Shown here piece by piece: positions 24,139 through 32,322 of a stretch of 37,063 nt of DNA (its first letter is position 1; the number at the start of each line of letters is the position of its first letter). The notes below the pieces were generated by a model. That model searched no databases and was not told where the DNA came from. It saw only the letters and a program-made list of their open reading frames with translations. Made by a program: the position numbers and the translations under genes. The DNA lies in the NCBI GenBank assembly GCA_902475545.1, contig CABRZP010000018.1, positions 1 through 37,063 on the forward strand, written 5' to 3'. This DNA comes from an uncultured bacterium. Lineage in GTDB: Bacteria > Cyanobacteriota > Vampirovibrionia > Gastranaerophilales > Gastranaerophilaceae.

Positions 24139-27100
24139 ATGGCTCAAGAATTACAACTGATTGTTGATTTACTTAAGGAGATGAGAAACGCTAATAATAC
24201 AAGTACAGAAGGCTTTGACCGTCTTCTAAACAGTATAAGCAAAAAACTGGATTCCATTGAAGGAAACTCCGCATCTAACGAGCTAATAAAAGCTTATCTT
24301 GGGGAACTTACTAAAAATGTTGAAGAGAAATACTCTACAACATTACTAAAATTTAATGATATTGAAAGAGCCTTAAAATCCATCTATAACGAACAAGAAG
24401 AGCATGTTAAAAATAAAAATATGCAGGAGTTATTTGATATATTCTCTAAAAATATGAACGGATTTTATACTGAAGCAAAACAGCAAAAAGCAATTCTTGC
24501 AGGTATAGAAACCCGTCTTGCAGATATGGGAAACGATACATCTGATAAAGATGATATTATGAGAACAATCACTCTGCTTCGTAATGACTTTGAAAACTTA
24601 AACCATGCTTACAAAAGCACTATTGATAATGTTAATGCAAATCTGAACTCTATACTTGCCAACCTTATCAACATGGATCAAACCAAAATTAACACTTATA
24701 TGAAAGAACAGCTTGATGTTATGTACAAAGCAACAAGCGATATTGTTAATTATTTAAAATCCATAGATGAAAAAGATGCAAAAATGGAAACTCTTCTTGC
24801 AAATGTTGCAACAAATGAAAGTTTAAAAATTACTCAAGGAATCATTGATTCAATTATTGTTAAAGCAGAAGAAATTTCTAAACAAATAACTTCAGTGGCT
24901 GACAAATCAGACATTGAGGGATTACAAAACGCTGCAATAATAATGAACCAAAGACTTGAAAGTACTGTAACTAAAGAAGAATTCACAAAGTTAACAGTAA
25001 AAGCAGAAGATTTAGTAAATCTTACAGAAGAAGTTAAACAAACGCTTGCAGATGTTGCAAGGAATATTGAAACAATTCCGGATACCGCAGTATTAGAAAA
25101 ATCTATACAGGATTTATTTGTTAAATTTAACAGTTTAGAAAAAGATATTTTCTCTTCTAATCTAAAAGGTGACATCTATGATATTGATGCAAAAATAATT
25201 CTGTTAAAAGAAGAATTATCCACTGTTAAAAATATAATTATTGATTTGAATGAAGTTATTACTTCAAAAGTTTTATCTGCAATCAAACAGATTTCTTTCC
25301 AAGACGAAAGCTCTGATATAAAAAATTATATATCTAATCTACTGTCTCAATTACCTCAAAAAGATGATATTGACAGAATATTACAGGATTATGCCGCAAA
25401 TAATAAATTCATTAATTCTTTAATTGAAAAAACTGACAAAATTGCAGATAAACTTGATTCCCTGCCTACACATCAGGATATGGAACTTTTGAACAATAAC
25501 CAACTTGAGCTTGTTGAAAATTTGCAGGAAGTTGCAAACAAAGAAGATATTGAAGCAATTGAAGCCAAGACAGATGAAATAGAAGATATGATTGACAAAC
25601 TTAACTTTGATAGTGAGTTTGAAAATATATATGACAAAACAGCATCAATTGAACAATGGTTAATTAATTCAAATATTAAAGAAAATACAGAGGAAATTGT
25701 TTCTAAAATAACAGATAAAGCTGAAAAAAATGACCTTATTAATATATTAGAAATAACAAAGAAAATCGCTTCAGAACTTGAAGAATTGAGCAATAATGCT
25801 GATGTAAAAAAAGTTAACAGAACAGTTTCTGATGTTTATTCAATGATTGAAGAATTAAAGAATGAATTTATCAATGATGCAGAAATGCATAATGATTCTG
25901 TTATCGTTCAACTATCAGAATTACAAAAATCTATCAGTGAAAACATCACAGCTGAAGAATTTAACAAATTTATTGAAGATTTAAGAGACTTTACTCAGGA
26001 GCTTGAAGTTAGTACTGTTAGCCACAGCAAAGAAATCGAAGATATAAAAACATTACAACAAGATATTCTTGATACTCTTGAAAACATTAAGTTTGACAAC
26101 AAGATAGATAGTATTGATGAAAAATTAACAAATCTTACCGAATATATTAATACTGATTTAAAAATCAATAATGAAGATGTTAAAAATACTATTCAAGAAA
26201 TAAAAGAGCTAATTAGAAATAAAAAATCCAATTTTGAAGAAATTGAAAATCAAAAAGCTGAGACAAACAAAAATATAAAAAACTATGTAGATGAACTAAA
26301 AAATATAATTCAATCTACTGATTCAACATCCACAAATTTACTCGAAAGCAACCTGAACAGTATTGAAGACAAAATAGTAAATTTTCAAACATATAACGAG
26401 ACAAAATTTGACACAATAATAAAAGCTTTTGACAATTTTGAACATTTAAATGCGGACAAAAGCCTTCCGTTAGAAAATATCGCATCTTCAGTTGCGGAAA
26501 TTGCTGAAGTTAAACAACAGGTCAGAGAACTTTGCGAATTATACGTAACAACAGCTAATTCCGACAAAGACAATGACATTATTAACTTTGTTAGAACAAA
26601 GCTTGAAGATTTAGTTTTTAACATTGAAGACTTAACAAAAAATGTAGAAACCGGACTTCAACAAGGTTTCACATACAATGCTGAACTTGTAGAAGAAAAA
26701 ACTGAAATAATTCTCGATTTAGTAAGAGATTTAAGACATGCCAGCACAGAGAATATTGACTTATTCAAACAACTTACGGTTACTGATAATAAATTAACTG
26801 ATATCAAGCAAGAATTGGAACTTATAAATACGGATGTCATTACAGCATTAAATTCAAAAACGGATATGCTAATAAATGAATTAATTCCTTTAAAAGAAAT
26901 GATAAGTTCTATTTCTAAAAATAATTCAATTCAAAATGACAATGATATTTTAGAAGCATTAAATAATATTCATTCTTTAATAACTGAAGAATTGAAAGAC
27001 TCAAGCGGATACTCTCCAAAAACTTTCGAAAAATTAGATGATATTTATAATGAAATAACTAACAAATTATCAAATACAGAGAACAATTTAAGAGACTTTA

Positions 27101-29466
27101 TCCTTGGAGACATTGATACAGTTATTATTAAATTAGATTCATTAAAAGAAGAATTGGAATCAGCAGTTAACAAACTTGTACCGCCTGATGCTTCTCAAAT
27201 GGAAGAACTAAATAAATTTGTCTCAGAAATTAACAATTTCAAAGAAGAACAAAAGATTTATCTAAATGAAGTTGCTAACGATATAAAAACTTCCATTTCA
27301 GAACAATTAAATACTCAAAACGAAGAAGTTAAATCATTACTGAATGTAGCCGTTCATAATGATGAAATTTTAGAAGCAATTGAAAATCTAAAAAATTGCT
27401 TTAAATTAACTGTGAAAAAAATATCTCAAGATTCAAATGAAGACGAATTTGATTTTTCAAATAATTTTGATGAAATCTTTGATGGCAGTAAAGTTAATAA
27501 AGTACTTGACGAATTAAAAGATAATTTTTACAACGTTTCACAACAAATCAATGATTTGTCCGGAGATAATTTAGAAATCAAAAATATACTTGATGTCATC
27601 AGCAATAAATTAGAAACAATTTCAATTGATGATCCTGAATTCATCACTGAAGAATCTGATATTACCGGAGCTAATGATTTTGATTTTATTCAGGCTCTCG
27701 ATTATCTAAAACAAGATATATTAAAACTTAGACAGGATATAGAAAAAGCTATTCCTTTAAATGAAAAACTTGCAAAAACAATAACTTTGTCATCTGACGA
27801 AGACAATATATTACTAAAAGAATTAATTTCTAAACTTGAAGCGTTTTCAAACACAGTTGAGAATAACTGGTTTGAAGAAATTAAAGAATATATTGCAGGT
27901 AACGAAATTAAAGAAATGTTATCTGAAATAAACGACAAAGTTAATATCCTTACACTTGCAGATAACACAGAATTAGTTAACGAAATAAAAGAAACATTAA
28001 AAGAATTAAATTCGTTGCCATCATCAGGAGAAGCAAATAATGATATCCAATTAATGCTTAATCAAATTAATGAAAAAATTGATGTACTAACTTCTGTAAC
28101 AGGCTCCAATGATGAAGATAAAGAATTCATAGAATCAAATGAACAAATAAAAGATATCTTATCAACTCTTGATACAAAAGTTGATATTCTTGCAACTTCT
28201 GACAGCTCTGACAGTATAGAAGATATAAGAGAGAGCATTGATGATAACTTCAACAATATTGAAGACAAAATAAACGAACTTTCAGACTCAGATGTAAAAA
28301 TAACATCAATGCTTGAAGCTTTAAATTATAAAATTGACATTCTGGCTTCTACCGACAATTTTGATGCGTTACAAGATATTGAAGAAGTGAAAACGTTAAT
28401 CCTTTCTCAAATGGATTACATCGAAAAATTGGAAAACAATACAAAGACTGATGCTTTCAAAAAATGTTTACAGGAACTAACTCAAGAAGTTAATAATATA
28501 CATACAAATAATACAGATTCTGATGTAAAAAAAGCATTAAAAGAAATGAAAGAATCAATTATGGCTGCAGTTGTGACCATATTTGATCAGGTATCATTTA
28601 TTGAAGAATCTGAAGATATTAAAGATTTTGTAGAAGAAAAAACAGATATTATTAACCAAAATCTTGAAGAAGTAACTCGCCAATTAAAACAGATTACCAA
28701 TTCTGATGAAGATACTGACTATACTTACACAATGCAAGATATAGAATCAGATCTCGCAAAACTTAGAATGGCTCTCAATGAAATTCAAACTAAAGATACA
28801 GAAAATACTGAAAACGAATTATCTAACATTACAGATAGCATACAAAGAATTTCATTAAATATTGAAGAACTTCAAAATTCAATGACACAGGATGAGATTA
28901 GCGACCTAAAACTTGATATAGCAGGTCTCAAAGACCAAACATATCAATTACTACTTTCATCAGGCGAATCCTACAAAAATATTTCAAGCCATATTGCTAA
29001 TAAAGTTGACAAAGTAACTAATATGCTTGAAAAATCGACCTATTCAGACAAAGTTATGAGACAAGCACTTGTTTATATGGGAGAATGGATTGATTCTGCG
29101 AATGAAAGAATTGATAATATATCAACAAATTCTGATGAAATTGTAGATATTAAAACGTCTATCGAAAGTTTGAAAACTCAAATTCCGGAACAAACAGATA
29201 TACTAAACTCAATAGAAGAAAAATTTGATGAACAACAAACACGTTTAAGCTATTTTGAAAAGCAAATATCTAAACTCGGAAATCTTGAAGAAAAATTTGA
29301 ACAACAACAAGAAAGAATTGATCGCCTTGAAATGGCAGTTGAAAAAATTCTAAATGTAGTTGAAGATATTGATGATACAAAAATATCAAGAAAAATAGAC
29401 AAAATAGATAAACAAATGGCAAAACTAACTACAAATATAGAAAAACTAACAGCTTATGTTGACTAA
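24139..29466 (+). CDS. Giant coiled-coil protein (1775 aa), function unknown
   Basis: No family recognised. The whole length is predicted helix, rich in Asp, Glu, Lys, Asn, Ile and Leu, poor in Cys, Trp and Pro, with hydrophobic residues in heptad-like spacing. There is no signal peptide or membrane segment, so a cytoplasmic filament or scaffold is the simplest reading. Diverged internal repeats are visible. 'DKSDIEGL'-type turns recur near residues 255, 407, 444 and 468. A unit resembling LxxxxDKVDILxxxD recurs near 1258, 1304, 1337 and 1388. The C-terminus is a long continuous coiled coil (EKFDEQQ...EEKFEQQQERIDRLE). It has its own promoter and ribosome site. Its last 11 bases overlap the glcD-type gene. 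Confidence 0.85.
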   Translation: MAQELQLIVDLLKEMRNANNTSTEGFDRLLNSISKKLDSIEGNSASNELIKAYLGELTKNVEEKYSTTLLKFNDIERALKSIYNEQEEHVKNKNMQELFDIFSKNMNGFYTEAKQQKAILAGIETRLADMGNDTSDKDDIMRTITLLRNDFENLNHAYKSTIDNVNANLNSILANLINMDQTKINTYMKEQLDVMYKATSDIVNYLKSIDEKDAKMETLLANVATNESLKITQGIIDSIIVKAEEISKQITSVADKSDIEGLQNAAIIMNQRLESTVTKEEFTKLTVKAEDLVNLTEEVKQTLADVARNIETIPDTAVLEKSIQDLFVKFNSLEKDIFSSNLKGDIYDIDAKIILLKEELSTVKNIIIDLNEVITSKVLSAIKQISFQDESSDIKNYISNLLSQLPQKDDIDRILQDYAANNKFINSLIEKTDKIADKLDSLPTHQDMELLNNNQLELVENLQEVANKEDIEAIEAKTDEIEDMIDKLNFDSEFENIYDKTASIEQWLINSNIKENTEEIVSKITDKAEKNDLINILEITKKIASELEELSNNADVKKVNRTVSDVYSMIEELKNEFINDAEMHNDSVIVQLSELQKSISENITAEEFNKFIEDLRDFTQELEVSTVSHSKEIEDIKTLQQDILDTLENIKFDNKIDSIDEKLTNLTEYINTDLKINNEDVKNTIQEIKELIRNKKSNFEEIENQKAETNKNIKNYVDELKNIIQSTDSTSTNLLESNLNSIEDKIVNFQTYNETKFDTIIKAFDNFEHLNADKSLPLENIASSVAEIAEVKQQVRELCELYVTTANSDKDNDIINFVRTKLEDLVFNIEDLTKNVETGLQQGFTYNAELVEEKTEIILDLVRDLRHASTENIDLFKQLTVTDNKLTDIKQELELINTDVITALNSKTDMLINELIPLKEMISSISKNNSIQNDNDILEALNNIHSLITEELKDSSGYSPKTFEKLDDIYNEITNKLSNTENNLRDFILGDIDTVIIKLDSLKEELESAVNKLVPPDASQMEELNKFVSEINNFKEEQKIYLNEVANDIKTSISEQLNTQNEEVKSLLNVAVHNDEILEAIENLKNCFKLTVKKISQDSNEDEFDFSNNFDEIFDGSKVNKVLDELKDNFYNVSQQINDLSGDNLEIKNILDVISNKLETISIDDPEFITEESDITGANDFDFIQALDYLKQDILKLRQDIEKAIPLNEKLAKTITLSSDEDNILLKELISKLEAFSNTVENNWFEEIKEYIAGNEIKEMLSEINDKVNILTLADNTELVNEIKETLKELNSLPSSGEANNDIQLMLNQINEKIDVLTSVTGSNDEDKEFIESNEQIKDILSTLDTKVDILATSDSSDSIEDIRESIDDNFNNIEDKINELSDSDVKITSMLEALNYKIDILASTDNFDALQDIEEVKTLILSQMDYIEKLENNTKTDAFKKCLQELTQEVNNIHTNNTDSDVKKALKEMKESIMAAVVTIFDQVSFIEESEDIKDFVEEKTDIINQNLEEVTRQLKQITNSDEDTDYTYTMQDIESDLAKLRMALNEIQTKDTENTENELSNITDSIQRISLNIEELQNSMTQDEISDLKLDIAGLKDQTYQLLLSSGESYKNISSHIANKVDKVTNMLEKSTYSDKVMRQALVYMGEWIDSANERIDNISTNSDEIVDIKTSIESLKTQIPEQTDILNSIEEKFDEQQTRLSYFEKQISKLGNLEEKFEQQQERIDRLEMAVEKILNVVEDIDDTKISRKIDKIDKQMAKLTTNIEKLTAYVD

Positions 29467-30841
29467 TACACTAATAAAAGAACTGAATAAAGCATTACCC
29501 AAGCAAAATATCTTATCTGACGTTGAAGAAAGATATGTATATTCTGTTGATGCTTCAAATGATCCTTATAATAAATCAACATTACCGGACGCTGTTGTTT
29601 TTGTAGAAAACATTGAACAGGTTCAAAAAGTTGTAAAAATCGCAAATCAACAAATGATACCAATAATTTGCCGTGGAGCTGGAACAAATACAGTAGGAGC
29701 TTGTGTTCCAACACATGGCGGAATTATTTTAAACTTTTCAAAAATGAACAAAATTCTTGAAATAAATCCTGAAAATATGACCGCCAAAGTTCAACCGGGA
29801 GTAATAGTAGGAGAACTTCAAGAAAAAGCAGAAGAGTTTGGCTTATTTTATCCGCCTGACCCGTCCAATTTAAAGGTTTCAACTATTGGAGGAAGTATTG
29901 CCCAAAACTCCGCCGGTGCAAGATGTTTCAAATATGGAGCAACAAAAGATTATGTTATAGATATGCTTGTTGTAATGGCTAACGGAGAACTTATCAGAAC
30001 GGGTTCTAATACTATTAAAAACGCAACAGGATATAATCTTGGAAGTTTGTTTATTGGCTCTGAAGGAACACTGGGTATAGTAGTTGAAGCAACCCTTAAA
30101 CTTATCCCAAAACCGGAATCCACACAAGTCGTTATGGCATATTTTGAAGATGTAGAGTCTTCAATTGTTGCAGTAAATAAAATAATAGAAAAACAAGTAT
30201 TTCCTACTACGATTGATTTTATGGATAAAAACGCGATTCAAACTGTTGAAAAATTCTACCCGGCAGGATTACTTTGTGATAAAGAAGCCGCATTAATTAT
30301 TGAAATTGACGGATATGAAACAAGTATTACACATCAAAGAGAAATAATTTGTGAAATATTGAGAAGTAATAAGGCTGTAAATATCCAATATTCAACAAAC
30401 AAAATTGAAGCTGATAAAATTTGGTCTGCACGCCGAACTTCAATGGCTGCTTGTACAAAACTAAAACCTAATGTTACAACAGATGATATTATTGTCCCTC
30501 GTTGTAATCTTTCAAAGTTAGTTAAAGGAATTCAAGATATTTGCAAAAGACACAATCTTACAATATGTATGGTTGGACATGTCGGAGATGGAAGTATTCA
30601 CCCGCAAATTCCTATTGATTACAATGATAGAGATGAATATAGACATTATAAAATAGCAAAATCAGAAATTTATCAATTAACAGTAAAACTAGGCGGTACA
30701 ATTTCAGGAGAACACGGTATCGGCTTAGAAAAAAAAGCCTATATTTCACAGGTAGTTGATGGCGGAGCTTTAGACTATATGCGTCAAATCAAAAAAATAT
30801 TTGACCCTAAAAACATTTTAAATCCTTATAAAATTTTCTAA
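29456..30841 (+). CDS. glcD: FAD-linked oxidase, glycolate oxidase subunit GlcD type
   Basis: The 461-aa protein belongs to the vanillyl-alcohol-oxidase/GlcD flavoprotein family, which oxidises 2-hydroxy acids such as glycolate or lactate. The N-terminal FAD-binding domain (about 35-220) shows CRGAGTNTVGACVPTHGG, YPPDPSNLKVSTIGGSIAQN and SEGTLGIVVEATLKL. The C-terminal domain carries CMVGHVGDGSIHPQ and ISGEHGIGLEKK. No GlcE or iron-sulfur GlcF gene is next to it, so the electron partner must be encoded elsewhere. It has no ribosome site of its own. The ATG lies inside the end of the giant coiled-coil gene, which implies translation by coupling. It converges on the XRE gene. Confidence 0.92.
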   Translation: MLTNTLIKELNKALPKQNILSDVEERYVYSVDASNDPYNKSTLPDAVVFVENIEQVQKVVKIANQQMIPIICRGAGTNTVGACVPTHGGIILNFSKMNKILEINPENMTAKVQPGVIVGELQEKAEEFGLFYPPDPSNLKVSTIGGSIAQNSAGARCFKYGATKDYVIDMLVVMANGELIRTGSNTIKNATGYNLGSLFIGSEGTLGIVVEATLKLIPKPESTQVVMAYFEDVESSIVAVNKIIEKQVFPTTIDFMDKNAIQTVEKFYPAGLLCDKEAALIIEIDGYETSITHQREIICEILRSNKAVNIQYSTNKIEADKIWSARRTSMAACTKLKPNVTTDDIIVPRCNLSKLVKGIQDICKRHNLTICMVGHVGDGSIHPQIPIDYNDRDEYRHYKIAKSEIYQLTVKLGGTISGEHGIGLEKKAYISQVVDGGALDYMRQIKKIFDPKNILNPYKIF

Positions 30842-30867
30842 AGAGATAAAATAATATATTCAAATTA

Positions 30868-31086
30868 TTATAAAGTAAAATTCAACAAATCTGTAATTTT
30901 TATATCTAAAGCCTCGGATATTCTTACTAACGTAGAATATTTAGGGTCAATGGTTCCGCATTCTATCCTGCTGATTGTTCGTGTTGTTAACCCTGTTTTT
31001 AGAGCTAATTCTAATTGGGAAATACCTTTACGCCCTCTTTGATATTTAATTTTATAACCAAGTTTTAGAAAATCTTCTTTATCCAT
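30868..31086 (-). CDS. XRE-family helix-turn-helix regulator (72 aa)
   Basis: This is a minimal Cro/CI-type DNA-binding protein. The helix-turn-helix spans about residues 12-60, with ISQLELALKTGLTTRTISRI as the two key helices, followed by STLVRISEALDIKITDLLN. No effector domain is present, so it probably acts as a dimer on a palindromic site. It is divergent from the pseudopilin gene, and an 8-bp-arm dyad lies between them (31133-31153). There is no Shine-Dalgarno site. A TATGAT hexamer lies exactly six bases before its ATG, so it may be translated from a leaderless mRNA. Confidence 0.9.
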   Translation of the reverse strand: MDKEDFLKLGYKIKYQRGRKGISQLELALKTGLTTRTISRIECGTIDPKYSTLVRISEALDIKITDLLNFTL

Positions 31087-31092
31087 TTTTTA

Positions 31093-31098
31093 ATCATA
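31093..31098 (-). promoter_or_regulatory. Candidate -10 box giving a leaderless XRE-regulator mRNA
   Basis: On the minus strand, TATGAT (five of six matches) ends six bases before the ATG of the regulator. There is no ribosome site between them. The -35 region is weak. The spacing matches three other genes in the window. Confidence 0.4.
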
Positions 31099-31103
31099 TA
31101 TTA

Positions 31104-31132
31104 TTGACATTAAATATTCGACATACTATAAT
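31104..31132 (+). promoter_or_regulatory. Consensus sigma-70 promoter of the pseudopilin gene
   Basis: TTGACA (31104-31109), a 17-bp spacer and TATAAT (31127-31132) make a perfect consensus promoter. The start would be near 31139, giving a leader of about 42 nt with AGGA before the ATG at 31181. Such a strong promoter next to a regulator gene suggests that it is normally held in check. Confidence 0.8.
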
Positions 31133-31153
31133 TACTTTATTAGACATAAAGTA
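31133..31153. promoter_or_regulatory. Operator-like dyad at the pseudopilin start site
   Basis: TACTTTAT (31133-31140) and ATAAAGTA (31146-31153) are perfect inverted repeats with a five-base spacer, directly downstream of the -10 box and over the expected start site. Size and symmetry suit a dimeric Cro/CI-type repressor such as the divergent XRE protein. Confidence 0.55.
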
Positions 31154-31180
31154 TATATTATAGAAAGATAGGACATTTTG

Positions 31181-31918
31181 ATGAAAAAGTTTTCAGCATT
31201 CACCTTGGCAGAAGTACTGATAACACTTGGCATAATAGGTGTAGTTGCAGCAATGACAATGCCAAATTTAATTGCAAATTATCAAAAAAAGTCAGTCGTT
31301 AATCGTTTGAGAAAAATGTATGCAGTTACAAAACAAGCTGTAATGCTGTCAAAAGTTGACAATGATGAAGTTTCCGGATGGGATTGGGAACTTGCAGAAA
31401 ATGACATTTATAGTTTTACAAAAAAATATTTTGCCCCATATTTTAAAGGCTCTCAAATATACAAAGGAAATGATTTTGATAAAATTACCGATCATAAATA
31501 TTCAATAAAAAATCTATCTAATAAGATAATCACAGACTTAAACAGTAAGGAATACGCAATTATTATATTACTGGATGGTAGTTATTTCATAGCAAAAGAA
31601 AGACATAACACAGGATATGAATGGTTATACATAGATATTAATGGTTTATCCGGTCCTAACCGCATAGCAAAAGATATTTTTGTTTTAAATATGACTCCTG
31701 ATTATTATTATAACCGCATAAGAAATGCAGAAATTATATTTTGGATGGAAGGCTCAAGCAGAGAAGTATTAACAAATTCCGGTCCACAAGAAGATGAAAA
31801 AAATTATGGTTATTACGGATGTTCAAAAAATAATAAATACGGATATTATTCAGGTTATGCATGCGGAGCACTTATACAAGCTGACGGATGGAAAATTTCT
31901 GAAGACTACCCTTGGTAA
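31181..31918 (+). CDS. Type II secretion/type IV pilus-like pseudopilin
   Basis: The N-terminus is a class III prepilin signal. MKKFSA is followed by FTLAEVLITLGIIGVVAAMT, with cleavage and methylation expected before the Phe and Glu at mature position 5. The hydrophobic helix would build the filament core. The globular part (245 aa in all) contains YIDINGLSGPNRIAKDIFVL, a motif typical of pseudopilins of the Gastranaerophilales. Near the C-terminus are two Cys (GCSKNN..., YACGAL) that may form a disulfide. Start: ATG at 31181 with AGGA seven bases upstream; the TTG one codon earlier is less likely. No pilus assembly genes are adjacent, so it is a stand-alone pilin under its own strong, apparently regulated promoter. 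Confidence 0.93.
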   Translation: MKKFSAFTLAEVLITLGIIGVVAAMTMPNLIANYQKKSVVNRLRKMYAVTKQAVMLSKVDNDEVSGWDWELAENDIYSFTKKYFAPYFKGSQIYKGNDFDKITDHKYSIKNLSNKIITDLNSKEYAIIILLDGSYFIAKERHNTGYEWLYIDINGLSGPNRIAKDIFVLNMTPDYYYNRIRNAEIIFWMEGSSREVLTNSGPQEDEKNYGYYGCSKNNKYGYYSGYACGALIQADGWKISEDYPW

Positions 31919-31944
31919 ATATAACCCAAAACAAATTAAAAAAC

Positions 31945-32260
31945 ATTAGTAACAAATTACCCTATCCAGTAAAAACGAAAATTATTACAAGGTTAAATGC
32001 GGTTAGTGGCATAATACCCAGTGCTAAGAAACCATAAAACCTCAACTTTTCAACAATACTAGTAACAAATTACCCAATCCGGTAAAACCGAAATTATTAC
32101 AAGCTTAAAAGCGGTTGGTGGCATAATACCCCGTGCGAAGGAACTATAAAACCTCAAATTCTCTCCAATATTAGTAACAAATTACCCCGTCCGATAAAAA
32201 CAAAAATTATTACAAGCTTAAAAGCGGTTGGTGGCATAATACCCCGTGCGGCGAGCACTT
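31945..32260 (+). repeat. Three tandem copies of a ~112-bp non-coding repeat
   Basis: The gap of about 400 bp between the pseudopilin and gltX is filled by three diverged copies starting at 31945, 32058 and 32170 (periods 113 and 112 bp). The last is cut off near 32260. Each has AGTAACAAATTACCC at its left end and GCGGTTRGTGGCATAATACCC near its right end. The left part can fold as GTAA-CAAA-TTAC, and copy 2 also has TTACC-caatcc-GGTAA. No open frame is kept between copies. The gltX promoter starts where copy 3 ends. Confidence 0.85.
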
Positions 32261-32287
32261 GAAAAAGGAATGCCCCTGTGGTATTCT
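32259..32287 (+). promoter_or_regulatory. Promoter of gltX
   Basis: TTGAAA (32259-32264) and TATTCT (32282-32287) are 17 bp apart, with TGG before TATTCT as an extended -10. The start lies near 32294, followed by GAAGG before the ATG at 32323. The -35 begins right at the end of the tandem repeats. Confidence 0.65.
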
Positions 32288-32322
32288 AAAAATGCTGAAA
32301 TATTAAAGAAAGAAGGCGAAAA

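Noticed and set aside
24834..28268. Several minus-strand open frames of 60-113 codons inside the giant coiled-coil gene
   Set aside because: They are Ser/Leu/Ile-rich shadows of GAA/AAA/GAT-rich coding sequence, without ribosome sites or recognisable domains.
31945..32260. CRISPR array or integron attC sites
   Set aside because: The copies are ~112 bp, contiguous and diverged, without unique spacers or cas genes. No GTTRRRY core boxes, integrase gene or gene cassettes are present.
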